This document shows positions 1 to 8,035 of a DNA stretch of 58,437 nt, piece by piece. The stretch comes from Armatimonadetes bacterium UBA5352 (GTDB lineage: Bacteria > Armatimonadota > Zipacnadia > Zipacnadales > UBA5352), in the NCBI GenBank assembly GCA_002411015.1, contig DHPY01000064.1:1-58437 (forward strand). The letters run 5' to 3'. The notes under the pieces are model-generated. The model saw only the letters and a program-made list of their open reading frames with translations, searched no databases and was not told the DNA's origin. How positions within the stretch are numbered: position 1 is the first letter of the stretch; every line of letters begins with the position of its first letter. Both the position numbers and the translations under genes were made by a program.

Positions 1-1
1 T

Positions 2-163
2 CCACTATCTCTGGGACATACTCGGGCATACGGCAGCAGCGTATTGAACGTTATCCTTATGGCGATCCAGGTCGTGACGGGGTCTTGGCTGCTCATCCCT
101 GCGGGCTTGGTGGCACTCACCATCGCACTGCTCTTGCATCCGGCTCGTGAGAGCTTCTCGTAG
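2..163 (+). CDS. C-terminal end of a membrane protein, probably a transporter (partial)
   Basis: An open frame enters from the left edge and stops at TAG 161-163, giving 53 residues. They form two hydrophobic stretches (NVILMAIQVVTGSWLLIPAG and LVALTIALLLHP) ending in a short polar tail, ARESFS. This resembles the last transmembrane helices of an MFS-type permease or a similar multi-helix transporter, but the piece is too short to name a family. A 67-bp gap separates it from the next gene on the same strand. Confidence 0.45.
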   Translation, partial: PLSLGHTRAYGSSVLNVILMAIQVVTGSWLLIPAGLVALTIALLLHPARESFS

Positions 164-230
164 GGCGTATGGCCCGTTGAGTGATCGGCGGAACGCCCTG
201 TTCCTCCATGATGAGATGAGGTGACGCCCG

Positions 231-1082
231 ATGGCCCGCAGATCCCGAGGCTATCCGCTCTCGTGCTGGGGTTGGGTAGCGTTAGGCTGTGGGACATCCC
301 TGATGGTGGGAGTAGTGCTCTGGGTAGCACTCCTGTCCGAAGTGCGCGATGTCGTTGCAGACTGGGGCGCCAGTGACCAACGCATGTCATCATCACTGGC
401 AATAGGGCACACGCAGGACCCCGGGTCGGTCGCTGATCAGGAGGCCTACCGGGTCTTACTGGCCATGTGCCTTGGGGTGGCCCTCAGTGCCGCCGCCGGC
501 TTCAGAATCTTCCTGCCACCTCTGGTGCTCTCGATTTCGTCGAGAGCAGGCTACGTAACGATGACACCAGAGTGGGAGGCCATCTTCGGGTCCGAGTTCG
601 CTGCCCTCGTGCTCCTCGTAGCCAGTGCCGTAGAGATCATGGCTTACTATGTTCCCTGGTTGGATAACGCGCTTGACACCGTAGCCCTCCCTGCGGCGAT
701 CACGGCGGGCACCATACTCACTGCCGCCTGCACTACTCAGATGGACCCACATCTGCGCTGGGTGTTTGTCGTGGTCGCGGGTAGCGCTCAAGCTGGCCTC
801 ATGCAGACCATTACAGCAACTGCTCGAATAGGCTCCTCTGTGGCAACTGGCGGATCACTCAACCCAATGGTAGCGACGGTCGAGACAGCTGGTGCGTATG
901 GGCTCGCCACTGTCGCAGTCCTGGCCCCGCTGCTTGCGGCACCCATGGCAGTCATCGGTATCATCGGAGGAATCATCTACTTGCGAGGAAGGCTGCTTCA
1001 TCGCGGAACACGCCGCCGGGTACGTCAGCGCATGGAAGCCCACCGGGCCCGCAACGGCATTGGCTGGAGGAGGCCCAATTGA
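231..1082 (+). CDS. DUF4126 domain membrane protein
   Basis: A 283-residue membrane protein. Residues about 75-255 match the DUF4126 pattern I know: a helix ending in AAGFRIFLPPL, then EIMAYYVPWLDNALDT, a glycine-rich helix, and GSLNPMVATVE followed by C-terminal helices. The N-terminus (residues 1-70) adds one extra hydrophobic segment and a polar linker not usual in the family, so the true start may lie downstream. The ATG at 231 is preceded by GAGGTGACGCCCG, a fair ribosome site. The basic tail (RRVRQRMEAHRAR) suggests a cytoplasmic C-terminus. Function of the family is unknown; a small transport or membrane-organisation role is possible. It ends 637 bp before the convergent ABC operon. 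Confidence 0.75.
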   Translation: MARRSRGYPLSCWGWVALGCGTSLMVGVVLWVALLSEVRDVVADWGASDQRMSSSLAIGHTQDPGSVADQEAYRVLLAMCLGVALSAAAGFRIFLPPLVLSISSRAGYVTMTPEWEAIFGSEFAALVLLVASAVEIMAYYVPWLDNALDTVALPAAITAGTILTAACTTQMDPHLRWVFVVVAGSAQAGLMQTITATARIGSSVATGGSLNPMVATVETAGAYGLATVAVLAPLLAAPMAVIGIIGGIIYLRGRLLHRGTRRRVRQRMEAHRARNGIGWRRPN

Positions 1083-1718
1083 CCACAGGGTTCGAATGAC
1101 CAATACCTTCATTCGACTCTGCACGCCGATTGCACGACATGCCATTTGGGTGAGCACGTGAAACCTCATTGGGGCCGAACGGGATCACTTCCTCCATCCC
1201 CGCCCTCCAAAGCCCCACGATATCGCTCAAAACGATTTCTGGGGCCTTCTGGCTATTGATACTTGTTGAGTGGGCTGTTCTCACAGAGCAGATCCCCCTA
1301 TGCCCCCAAATACCCCATACCCATTCCCCCCATTTTCGCCCCTCTTCTGGTTGAGTACCCCGCCGTTTACACCCATCACACGCACCCAGACGCGGGAGCC
1401 GCTTGAGCGCAACCCGCGGGCGACTGCGCTCGTGTGCGGCACCGACGTCCTCGCGCTCGCGGCAGTGCCAGCATTGTTCGGCACGTTCTGGCTGCTTTGT
1501 GCTGCAGCCTCGTTCTCTCCGACGAGGAGATCGTCAGCAGCTACGAGATGGCGTCTCATCCAGCCTACGCCAATGTGCGATCCACAGTGCGCGATTCAGC
1601 ACGGTCGCTCTCCACAGAGCGGATCGGCTGCCCGCTGGTCGCCCGCGCGAGCGGATCGACCGGCAGGCAGCCCGTATCACATCGCCGCAGCCGCCGTCGT
1701 CTGCTGATGCGGACGGCG
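1083..1718. other. Intergenic stretch between convergent genes, with a C-rich/G-quadruplex-like tract
   Basis: No gene recognised in 636 bp. Six C-runs at 1294-1298, 1303-1307, 1313-1316, 1320-1322, 1326-1331 and 1339-1342 have spacers of 3 to 7 nt, so the minus strand carries a strong G-quadruplex-type pattern. The rest is GC-rich with scattered short open frames that show no recognisable protein. Confidence 0.5.
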
Positions 1719-2435
1719 CTATGTGGCGCAGTGCGCCTTCGGCCACGAGTCCTCATACGCGTGCTCCAGCCGCCGCCCGTCACGCAGCTCGATGACACGG
1801 CCGCAGCGAGCCGCCTGCTCAAGATCGTGCGTGGCCATCACGATGGCCAGGCCGTCCGCGCGGAGGTCATCAAAGATATCCAGCACCTCATCGCGCGCCT
1901 GGCGCTCGAGCCGCCCGGTCGGTTCATCGGCCAGCAGCAGCGCCGGATCGTTCACCAGCGCCCTCGCGATCGCCACGCGTTGCATGTCGCCCCCGTCGAG
2001 GCTGCCGGGCAGGGCAGTCATCTGGTCGGCCAGCCCCACCCGCTCGCAGATAGCGCGCACCCGCTCCCGGTCGTGTGCACGCGCGAAGAGCATCGGCATC
2101 CCGACGTTCTCCGCGACGCTCAGCGTCGGCAGCAGGTAGAAGAGTTGGAAGATGAAGCCGATGTGATCGCGCCGGAAGGCCACCAGTTCACGCTCAGGCA
2201 GGGCCGTCACGTCCGTCCCGGCGATGATGACCTGCCCCGTCGTCGGGCGGTCGAGGCAGCCGATCTGGTTGAGCAGAGTGGTCTTACCGGAGCCCGAGCG
2301 GCCCACGATCCCCACCATCTCGCCGGGCTGCACCGTCAGATCGAACTCGGCCAGCGCGTGCACCGTCTCGCTCCCGCGCTCGTAGGAGCGCCAGAGATTG
2401 CGTATCGCCACAGCGGGTCCTCTTCGGTCAGTCAT
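1719..2435 (-). CDS. ABC transporter ATPase, MacB/LolD type, with atypical signature and D-loop
   Basis: A 238-residue ATP-binding subunit from the ATG at 2435 (a TTG six bases upstream is also open). Walker A is GRSGSGKTT, the Q-loop region is GFIFQLFYLLPT, Walker B is ALLLADEPTG and the switch histidine is in MATHD. Two motifs depart from the family: the signature is LDGGDMQR instead of LSGGQ/EQR, and the D-loop reads GRLERQ instead of GNLDS. The start codon overlaps the stop of the upstream ATPase gene (ATGACTGA), so the two are translationally coupled. The signature serine normally contacts the nucleotide gamma-phosphate, so one composite ATP site may be weak. It is the last gene of the operon and presumably pairs with the other ATPase under the two permeases. 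Confidence 0.9.
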   Translation of the reverse strand: MTDRRGPAVAIRNLWRSYERGSETVHALAEFDLTVQPGEMVGIVGRSGSGKTTLLNQIGCLDRPTTGQVIIAGTDVTALPERELVAFRRDHIGFIFQLFYLLPTLSVAENVGMPMLFARAHDRERVRAICERVGLADQMTALPGSLDGGDMQRVAIARALVNDPALLLADEPTGRLERQARDEVLDIFDDLRADGLAIVMATHDLEQAARCGRVIELRDGRRLEHAYEDSWPKAHCAT

Positions 2436-3114
2436 GGACAATCACCCCATCGCTCAGGCGCAGCACCGTATCGCCGCGCTCAGCGAGCTCATGATCGTGT
2501 GTGGCGAACAGAATCGCCAGGCCCTCGTCGCTGAGTTCGCGCAGCAGCCCGAAGATCTCGTCGCGCGTGTTGGTGTCGAGGTTCGCGGTGGGCTCGTCGG
2601 CCAGCAGCAGCGCAGGCTGGTTGATCAGCGCCCGCGCCAATGCGACGCGCTGCATCTCCCCCCCGGAGAGCTCATCGGGCCGGTGCGTGAGCCGATGTCC
2701 GAGACCCACGCGGCAGAGCAGCGCCTCAGCGCGATCACGTCCGCTCTCATCCGCCCAGATCAGCGGCACCTGCACGTTCTCCAGTGCCGAGAGCGTCGGA
2801 AGCAGGTGGAACTCGGCGAAGACGAAGCCGAGGTGCTCGCGCCGGAGGGCGTTGAGACGGCTCTCCTTCGCGTGTACGCTGCCATCGGCGACCACCTCGC
2901 CGGCCACGGAGAGCGAGCCCCCCGTGGGCCGGTCGAGGCCGCCGACAAGGTTCAGCGTGGTGGTCTTGCCCGCTCCCGAAGGCCCGAGCAGCACCACGAA
3001 CTCGCCGCGGTTGATGCTGAAGTCCACCCCGCGAAGCGCGGGGATCTCCCGTCTGCCGACCGTGTAGGTCCTTGAGAGGCCGGTTGCATGCACAAGCTGT
3101 CCATTACGGGTCAC
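2428..3114 (-). CDS. ABC transporter ATPase, MacB/LolD type
   Basis: A 228-residue ATPase with complete motifs: Walker A GPSGAGKTT, Q-loop-region FVFAEFHLLPT, signature LSGGEMQR, Walker B ALLLADEPTANLD and switch histidine ATHD. The frame is open further upstream, but the GTG at 3114 is preferred because it follows GGGGTGG at good spacing and overlaps the upstream permease stop (GTGA), the usual sign of coupling. In the Q-loop position a glutamate (AEF) replaces the usual glutamine. It is closely related to the following ATPase but is the better preserved of the two. The pair, with two distinct permeases, suggests a heteromeric rather than homodimeric MacB-like complex. Confidence 0.92.
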   Translation of the reverse strand: MTRNGQLVHATGLSRTYTVGRREIPALRGVDFSINRGEFVVLLGPSGAGKTTTLNLVGGLDRPTGGSLSVAGEVVADGSVHAKESRLNALRREHLGFVFAEFHLLPTLSALENVQVPLIWADESGRDRAEALLCRVGLGHRLTHRPDELSGGEMQRVALARALINQPALLLADEPTANLDTNTRDEIFGLLRELSDEGLAILFATHDHELAERGDTVLRLSDGVIVHD

Positions 3115-4307
3115 GATGAACCACCCCTTATTGCGGTGATCGGTGAGATGGACGCCGCGCGCCATGCGGGCCAGGTCCCGGCGACCACTCCGAGCACCAC
3201 CGAGACGCCCATGCAGATCGCCAGCGTCGAGCCGCTCATGCCGAGCGCAAAGTCTGCGGGCGTGTGAGGAAGGATCGTCTTGAGTAGCGCCACCACGCCA
3301 CGCCCGGACAGCAGCGCCAGCAGGATGCCCGCGACACCTCCGCCGATGGTGGTGAAGAGCGTCTCCAGCCAGATGAGACGGAAGATGTCACTCTTCGCCG
3401 CGCCCATGGCCTTCATCATCCCGATCTCGCGGGTGCGCTCGTAGACCGCCATGAGGATCGTGGTGAGCACGCCCACGCCGCCGATGATGAAGGCGACCGC
3501 CACGATCGCGAGCACGAACACGCGCGTGGAGGACAGCAGCGAGGTGAGCGTCCCGAGCAGTTCCGACAGCGGGAAGATGTTCATGCCCGCGTCCGCCTCG
3601 GCCGAGGCGCTGCGCAGCGCGGCAGTGACCTGCTCGGTCTGCGTGACATCCGCGAGCTTCACCAGGATCATGACCAGCTTGCCTTGCAGCCCGAAGATCT
3701 GCTGCATCGTGTGCTGCGGCAGGAAGACCAGCCCGTCGTCCTGGGAGTTCGTCCGCTCCAGCACGCCCGCGACGGTCACCTCCGTCGCCGGGATCCGGCC
3801 CTTCTCCTCGATCGTGATACTGCCACCGGCGGTTACGCCCATCGAGCGCGCGACCGACGAGCCGAGGATCGCGGCCTGCGTGCCGCTGAACCAGTCGCCG
3901 CTGGCGTAGCGCCAGCTCTGGCGCAGCGACGGGTAGTTTTCGTCAATCCCCATGTAGATGAGGTTCTCGCGGCCACCATCGCGGATGATCGCATCCATGA
4001 TGATCGCGGTGCTCGCCTCGATCCCTTCGGTCCCGCGCACGATCTGGTACCACTCCTCGTCCATGTAGCGCGGCCACTTGCCGCCGTGGAGGACGATCGT
4101 CGCGGCCTCATACGGGCAGCCGCGCGGGACGATCATGATGTGCGCGCCAAGGTCCGAGAGTTCGCTGCGCAGGCCCTTCTCATAGCCACGCTGGAACTCC
4201 AGCAGGTTGAAGAGCATCGCGATCGCGACACCGACACCCGCGACGGTCAGGATCGATCGTATCGGGCGGCGCAGGATGTTCTTCAGAGCAATCGCAGTCC
4301 AGTTCAT
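3111..4307 (-). CDS. ABC transporter permease, MacB/FtsX family (second of two)
   Basis: A 398-residue permease with the MacB layout: one N-terminal membrane helix (about residues 17-36), a periplasmic domain of roughly 220 residues, then three C-terminal helices starting near VFVLAIVAVAFIIGG. The cytoplasmic coupling segment ERTREIGMMKAMGA, typical of the FtsX family, follows the second helix. Residues 63-69 read GCPYEAA, a motif shared exactly with the upstream permease and holding a cysteine just outside the first helix. Sequence relation to the upstream permease is clear throughout. The start at 4307 lies 9 bp after the upstream gene. The substrate is unknown. Confidence 0.9.
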   Translation of the reverse strand: MNWTAIALKNILRRPIRSILTVAGVGVAIAMLFNLLEFQRGYEKGLRSELSDLGAHIMIVPRGCPYEAATIVLHGGKWPRYMDEEWYQIVRGTEGIEASTAIIMDAIIRDGGRENLIYMGIDENYPSLRQSWRYASGDWFSGTQAAILGSSVARSMGVTAGGSITIEEKGRIPATEVTVAGVLERTNSQDDGLVFLPQHTMQQIFGLQGKLVMILVKLADVTQTEQVTAALRSASAEADAGMNIFPLSELLGTLTSLLSSTRVFVLAIVAVAFIIGGVGVLTTILMAVYERTREIGMMKAMGAAKSDIFRLIWLETLFTTIGGGVAGILLALLSGRGVVALLKTILPHTPADFALGMSGSTLAICMGVSVVLGVVAGTWPAWRAASISPITAIRGGSS

Positions 4308-4316
4308 GTCAGCCTC

Positions 4317-5501
4317 CTATTCCGAGCGCAGCGCCTCGATAGTGCGAATCTGCGCCGCGCGTAATGATGGATAGATGCCGGCGACAAGTCCGACACCGAG
4401 GATCGCGAGGACGCAGATGAGCGCCGCGTGCGGGTCAAAGCGCGTCATCGCCTCCTGCGGGGCCATCGGCACGAAGCGCTTGATGACCGCCTCGACGCCC
4501 CGCGCCGCAACCGCCGCGAGCCCGAGGCCCGTGACACCGCCGATCACCGTCAGCGCCAGCGTCTCGGTCCAGACCAGGCTGAAGATGTGCAACCTGCCGG
4601 CGCCGGTGGCACGGAGGACGCCGATCTCGCGGGTGCGCTCGAAGACGCTCATGAGCATCGTGTTGAGCACACCGACCCCGCTGATGGCGATGACTACCGC
4701 GACGATCGCGAAGATCAGGGCGCGCGCGGAGTCCATCAGCGCTGTCATTGAGCCGAGCAACTCCTCCATGCGGATGATCTCGACGCCCGCGAAGCGCGCG
4801 TCCAGGGCGTCGGCCACCTCAGCGGCCATTGACGGATCGGTCAGCCGGACCTGCACGGCTGTGATCTTGCCCTCAAGCCCAAACTGCTCCTGCGCAGTGC
4901 GCAGAGGCACGTAGAAGAAGCCGTCATCCTGCGTGCCGGTGGGCTCGAGGATCCCGGTGACGCTGAACTCGCTCTCGATCTCCGGGACCCAAATCCTCTC
5001 GCCGATCGCCTCGCGCTTCTCAATCAGCGCGGCGTCCCAGCCGAGCAGCACGGCGTCGTCCTCGGAGAGCAACCCGGGACCGGGCTTCTCGCCATCGTTC
5101 AGGCGCCACCAGTTCTTCAGTTCAAGGTGCTTCTCATCTACGCCGAGGTAGATGTCGGTGCGGCCGTCCTCGGGCCGCACGATCGCGTGCATGAGGGAGG
5201 GAGCGGCGATGGCCACTCCCTCCATCCCGGCGATCTCCTCGGCTACTGATTCGTTGAGGTAGTTCTCGATCTCGCCGCCCTCAAGCACCAGGGAGGCGGC
5301 CTCATACGGGCAGCCGATCGGCACTACCATCAGGTGCACTCCCATCTGCTGCATCTGCTTCTGCAGCCCCTCCTGATAGCCGCTGTTGAACGACAGCAGC
5401 GAGAACAGCACGGCTACCGAGGCGGCCACCGACACGATCGTCAGCAGCGTGCGAGCCGGGCGCAGCAGCAGGCTCTTGATCGCCAGTCGTGTCAGACTCA
5501 T
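4317..5501 (-). CDS. ABC transporter permease, MacB/FtsX family (first of two)
   Basis: A 394-residue permease from the ATG at 5501, preceded by GGAGG; the GTG just before it is in frame. It has one N-terminal helix (about residues 18-38), a long periplasmic domain and three C-terminal helices, with the FtsX-type coupling segment ERTREIGVLRATGA. The periplasmic domain carries GCPYEAASLVLEGG near residue 64, matching the second permease. Both permeases also share a QDDG segment (TGTQDDGFFYVPL here). It begins 11 bp after the OB-fold protein gene and belongs to the same operon. It is a paralogue of the following gene, which suggests the membrane unit is a heterodimer. Confidence 0.9.
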   Translation of the reverse strand: MSLTRLAIKSLLLRPARTLLTIVSVAASVAVLFSLLSFNSGYQEGLQKQMQQMGVHLMVVPIGCPYEAASLVLEGGEIENYLNESVAEEIAGMEGVAIAAPSLMHAIVRPEDGRTDIYLGVDEKHLELKNWWRLNDGEKPGPGLLSEDDAVLLGWDAALIEKREAIGERIWVPEIESEFSVTGILEPTGTQDDGFFYVPLRTAQEQFGLEGKITAVQVRLTDPSMAAEVADALDARFAGVEIIRMEELLGSMTALMDSARALIFAIVAVVIAISGVGVLNTMLMSVFERTREIGVLRATGAGRLHIFSLVWTETLALTVIGGVTGLGLAAVAARGVEAVIKRFVPMAPQEAMTRFDPHAALICVLAILGVGLVAGIYPSLRAAQIRTIEALRSE

Positions 5502-5512
5502 CACTGCCTCCT

Positions 5513-5890
5513 CTACAGCTCTGCTGATTCGGCGGAGATCTCAAGCTGACCGCCCTCGGCCTGCTGGAGCTCTCCGATCACCTTGATCCGCGAGCCCTCG
5601 CGCCGGAGCGGCAGCGCGAAGCCGCCCTTCTCGGTGTCGATGCGTATCTCACCGGTGTCGTCCTGAATCACCGCCCAGCAGCCGGAGCTGGGGCATTCCT
5701 TCGCGATGGTGCCCTCAATCGCTACCGTCTGCCCTGCCTGCGCGGCCGTGAGGTCGCCGATCTTCGTGACTGCCACCTGATCGGCGGCCGCGGAGCCAAG
5801 CGCCGCACTCTGCGGGCGCAGCAGATACCAGCTCAATCCGGCAACAACCGCGACTACAACCAGCGGGAGAGCAATCATCTTAGCCTTCAT
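5513..5890 (-). CDS. Membrane-anchored or secreted OB-fold-like protein
   Basis: A 125-residue protein. The ATG at 5890 is chosen because it follows GAAGGAGGAGACACTCC and starts an N-terminal hydrophobic segment (MIALPLVVVAVVAGLSWYLL) that is either a signal peptide or an anchor. The rest looks like a small OB fold: a VAIEGTIAKE strand, SSGCWAVIQDDTGEIRID, and IKVIGEL. The CPSSGCW stretch recalls the cysteine-containing turn of DUF4920-type periplasmic OB proteins, where two cysteines are followed by an aromatic residue. It could bind a metal, cofactor or partner protein in the periplasm. It sits between the FMN-binding-like protein and the permeases, so it probably serves the same complex. 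Confidence 0.6.
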   Translation of the reverse strand: MKAKMIALPLVVVAVVAGLSWYLLRPQSAALGSAAADQVAVTKIGDLTAAQAGQTVAIEGTIAKECPSSGCWAVIQDDTGEIRIDTEKGGFALPLRREGSRIKVIGELQQAEGGQLEISAESAEL

Positions 5891-5933
5891 GGAGTGTCTC
5901 CTCCTTCGTGTCGAGCGACAGTGATAGTGCGCG

Positions 5934-6530
5934 CTACTTGCTGGCAATGCCGAGCTTGTCGTATGCGACGAGTAGCTTCTTGACCGACAGCGCAACCACC
6001 CGGCTGGCTGCGACGGCGTCCGGATGAGCGGCCTTGATGTCGCTGCCGACGGTCAGAGCGCTCGCCGCCTGCTTGCCCTCGAACTGGCTGAGGAACGCGT
6101 CGCTGCGAAGCTGCTGACGGTAGCGCTCGCGGTCTCGCTGGATCCGGACCTCCTTGATCTTCGCGGGCGCGTTCGGCGGATCAACGATCGCCACTACAAC
6201 CTCGATGGCGCCGTAGTCGCCTTTACCAAGGTGCGTCGCGACCGTGCCGACGCGCTGACCGTTCTTGATGACCGGCCAGAACTTGAGCTGCGTCTCATCT
6301 GCGTCGAGCCGCGTGCCGATCGCCTGCTCGATTGGGCCCTTCTGGCTGCCCACGTTCACCACGACCGTGCGATAGTTGCCGCCGCCGAAGATCTCCTGAA
6401 TGTCCGTGGACGGGTTGCGCCAGACACAGAGAGAAGCGAATGCCTCTCCGGCCGTCAGTCCGAGCACTGCTACCAGTGCCAGGCCCGTCAGAATGCGGCT
6501 CCTCTTGAATGCGGCGAGTGTCTTCGTCAT
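5934..6530 (-). CDS. Exported FMN-binding-domain-like protein
   Basis: A 198-residue protein from the ATG at 6530, preceded by GAGGAGGAGCAGACG. A signal peptide (ILTGLALVAVLGLTAGEAFA) is followed by LCVWRNPSTDIQEIF. The body resembles the RnfG/FMN_bind fold: VIKNGQRVGTVATHLGKGDY, GAIEVVVAIVD, IKEVRIQRDRERYRQ, and FLSQFEGK. The usual threonine attachment motif (S/T-GAT-x-T/S) is not obvious; the corresponding stretch reads VGSDIKAAHPDAVAASRVV, so covalent flavin may be absent. It probably acts in the periplasm. Placement 13 bp after the beta-barrel gene and before the OB-fold protein ties it to the ABC system and hints at a redox step. Confidence 0.65.
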   Translation of the reverse strand: MTKTLAAFKRSRILTGLALVAVLGLTAGEAFASLCVWRNPSTDIQEIFGGGNYRTVVVNVGSQKGPIEQAIGTRLDADETQLKFWPVIKNGQRVGTVATHLGKGDYGAIEVVVAIVDPPNAPAKIKEVRIQRDRERYRQQLRSDAFLSQFEGKQAASALTVGSDIKAAHPDAVAASRVVALSVKKLLVAYDKLGIASK

Positions 6531-6543
6531 CGTCTGCTCCTCC

Positions 6544-7590
6544 TCAGAAGTTGGGCGCCCAGGCCCATTCTCGGTAGTACTGGATGGTGAACATCTCTGA
6601 GTCACTGTCCGACATGCTCATCTCGGACATCCCCCTGGTGTCTGCCCACCGCTTCTCGGCAGCGAGGCGCACTCCGCTCCAGTCATCCAGGCGGTGGTGA
6701 TACTGCACGCCTACCCCGTAGCTGGTGCCATCGGGCTGACTCCAGCGGTCGCCCTGCAGGGCGAGCGAGGAGTCGTAGGAGAACGGGTGTTCGTAGTAGA
6801 GCCACTGGCCGTTCACGAACTCCCCGTCATCCTGTCCGGCGACGAACTCGCCACGGACATTGTCTATGCCCCGCAGCCAGTCCAGGTCCAGAGCCACACG
6901 CCACTTGTCCCTGTACTCGACCTGGTCGTCCATCCCCATCGGCATGGACATCGCGTTCGTCGGGAAGACCGGCATGCTCTCACCGACCAGCGCCGATGCG
7001 CCGACGCGCACAATGTCCTGTCCGGACTCGAAGTCACGTGCCGCGCGGGCGGAGAGCGCCCAACTGCCGTCATACCGGCCGCGGCCATTGCCGGTGGTGA
7101 GCGCGGCTGACCAGTCCAGATCGCCTGCGGCCCCATCGAGCCCCACGCCCTGGTCTATGCGGATCCCGAGCGTGCGCGCGTACGGCGTCTGCAGCGGGGT
7201 GCCATGGGTGTCGAACTCGGCCAGCGTGCCGAAGGGAACCACGAACTGGCCGGCCTTGAGCGCGGGCTTACCCGGCCCGAGGTTGAACACCCCGTAGAGG
7301 TTGCCAAAGTGCATATCTTTGGCGCGTCCGGTCATGGGCGTCTCCAGAACGTGCTGGAGGTTGAGCGTGACAAGCTCGTTCTCGCCATCGCTGATGGAGG
7401 CGACGACGTCCACCTCCGCCTGCTGGATGTCAAGTCCATCGTGGTCGCCGGCGGTCGCGCGGATGTCCAGGCGCGGTGTCACCTGCAGCGCCGTCACGTC
7501 GAGTTCGGCTGCGGCAGGCGCGGCGCCGGCAAGCACGATCGTGGCGATCGCGAGCATTGCGGCCAACGCCGCGCGGATGCTCTTGAGCAT
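6544..7590 (-). CDS. Predicted outer-membrane beta-barrel (porin-like) protein
   Basis: A 348-residue protein. The ATG at 7590 follows GAGGTGCTTACGC and opens a signal peptide with a hydrophobic core (LAAMLAIATIVLAGAAPAAA). The mature part is rich in alternating, aromatic-containing strands and loops with acidic and glycine residues, for example ALKAGQFVVPFG, YGVGVQYHHRLDDW and MFTIQYYREWAW. It ends in phenylalanine (APNF), the usual terminal residue of outer-membrane barrels. The segment GQFVVPFGTLAEF is like that of phosphate-selective porin-like and related barrels. It leads the operon after the Cys-rich small gene, so it may supply an outer-membrane path or partner for the ABC system. Confidence 0.7.
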   Translation of the reverse strand: MLKSIRAALAAMLAIATIVLAGAAPAAAELDVTALQVTPRLDIRATAGDHDGLDIQQAEVDVVASISDGENELVTLNLQHVLETPMTGRAKDMHFGNLYGVFNLGPGKPALKAGQFVVPFGTLAEFDTHGTPLQTPYARTLGIRIDQGVGLDGAAGDLDWSAALTTGNGRGRYDGSWALSARAARDFESGQDIVRVGASALVGESMPVFPTNAMSMPMGMDDQVEYRDKWRVALDLDWLRGIDNVRGEFVAGQDDGEFVNGQWLYYEHPFSYDSSLALQGDRWSQPDGTSYGVGVQYHHRLDDWSGVRLAAEKRWADTRGMSEMSMSDSDSEMFTIQYYREWAWAPNF

Positions 7591-7690
7591 GCGTAAGCAC
7601 CTCGTTGTCGGATGCACGCGCAGGAAGCACGTACGATCCTGGCTGGTAGATGCGCGTCAGTTGCGAGACGTGGTACTCAGGTGTGGGAGG

Positions 7691-8035
7691 TTACGACAGC
7701 GGGGGTGCGCGCTCGGCGCGTACGAAAGCCGACCACTGGCTCGCGGGGTGAGCATCAGTGACCGGCCGGAGCGACGTAGGGTTGTAGTCATGAGTAGCGA
7801 GTTCAGCCCGGTGTGCGATCGTTGCGACAAGCTGCACAGTCGGGGCAGTCACAACCGTCGCCGGCACGGATGCCGTGTCGGGCGCGGTGGCGATGGAGCA
7901 GCAGCATGGGCCGCCCGCATCGGGGCACCGGTCGGCAGCGTTCTGCTGCACCGGCGTGACGCAGTCGCAGGCGGGTGCTCCAAGGAGCACCGTCTGAACT
8001 GCAAAGATTACCGCGACAAGCAGTGAGTATCCCAT
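7691..8035 (-). CDS. Small Cys-rich secreted protein
   Basis: A 114-residue frame with a good signal peptide (MGYSLLVAVIFAVQTVLLGA) and then six cysteines in about 30 residues: ACDC and, further on, DRCPDAGGPCCCSIATA. The C-terminal half is Ala/Pro/Thr-rich without clear structure. The ribosome site is weak. Cys clusters of this kind occur in small exported proteins near metal-handling genes, but no family is recognised. It sits 100 bp upstream of the beta-barrel gene on the same strand and is probably expressed with it. It may be a metal- or thiol-related accessory, and it is the least certain member of the operon. Confidence 0.5.
   Translation of the reverse strand: MGYSLLVAVIFAVQTVLLGAPACDCVTPVQQNAADRCPDAGGPCCCSIATAPDTASVPATVVTAPTVQLVATIAHRAELATHDYNPTSLRPVTDAHPASQWSAFVRAERAPPLS

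Noticed and set aside
1088..1103. GGTTCGAATGACC, reminiscent of a tRNA T-loop
   Set aside because: No acceptor stem, anticodon arm or D-arm can be folded around it.
1434..2534. 366-residue plus-strand open frame
   Set aside because: It lies antisense to both ABC ATPase genes, which have full motifs; the frame is a GC-bias shadow without recognisable protein.
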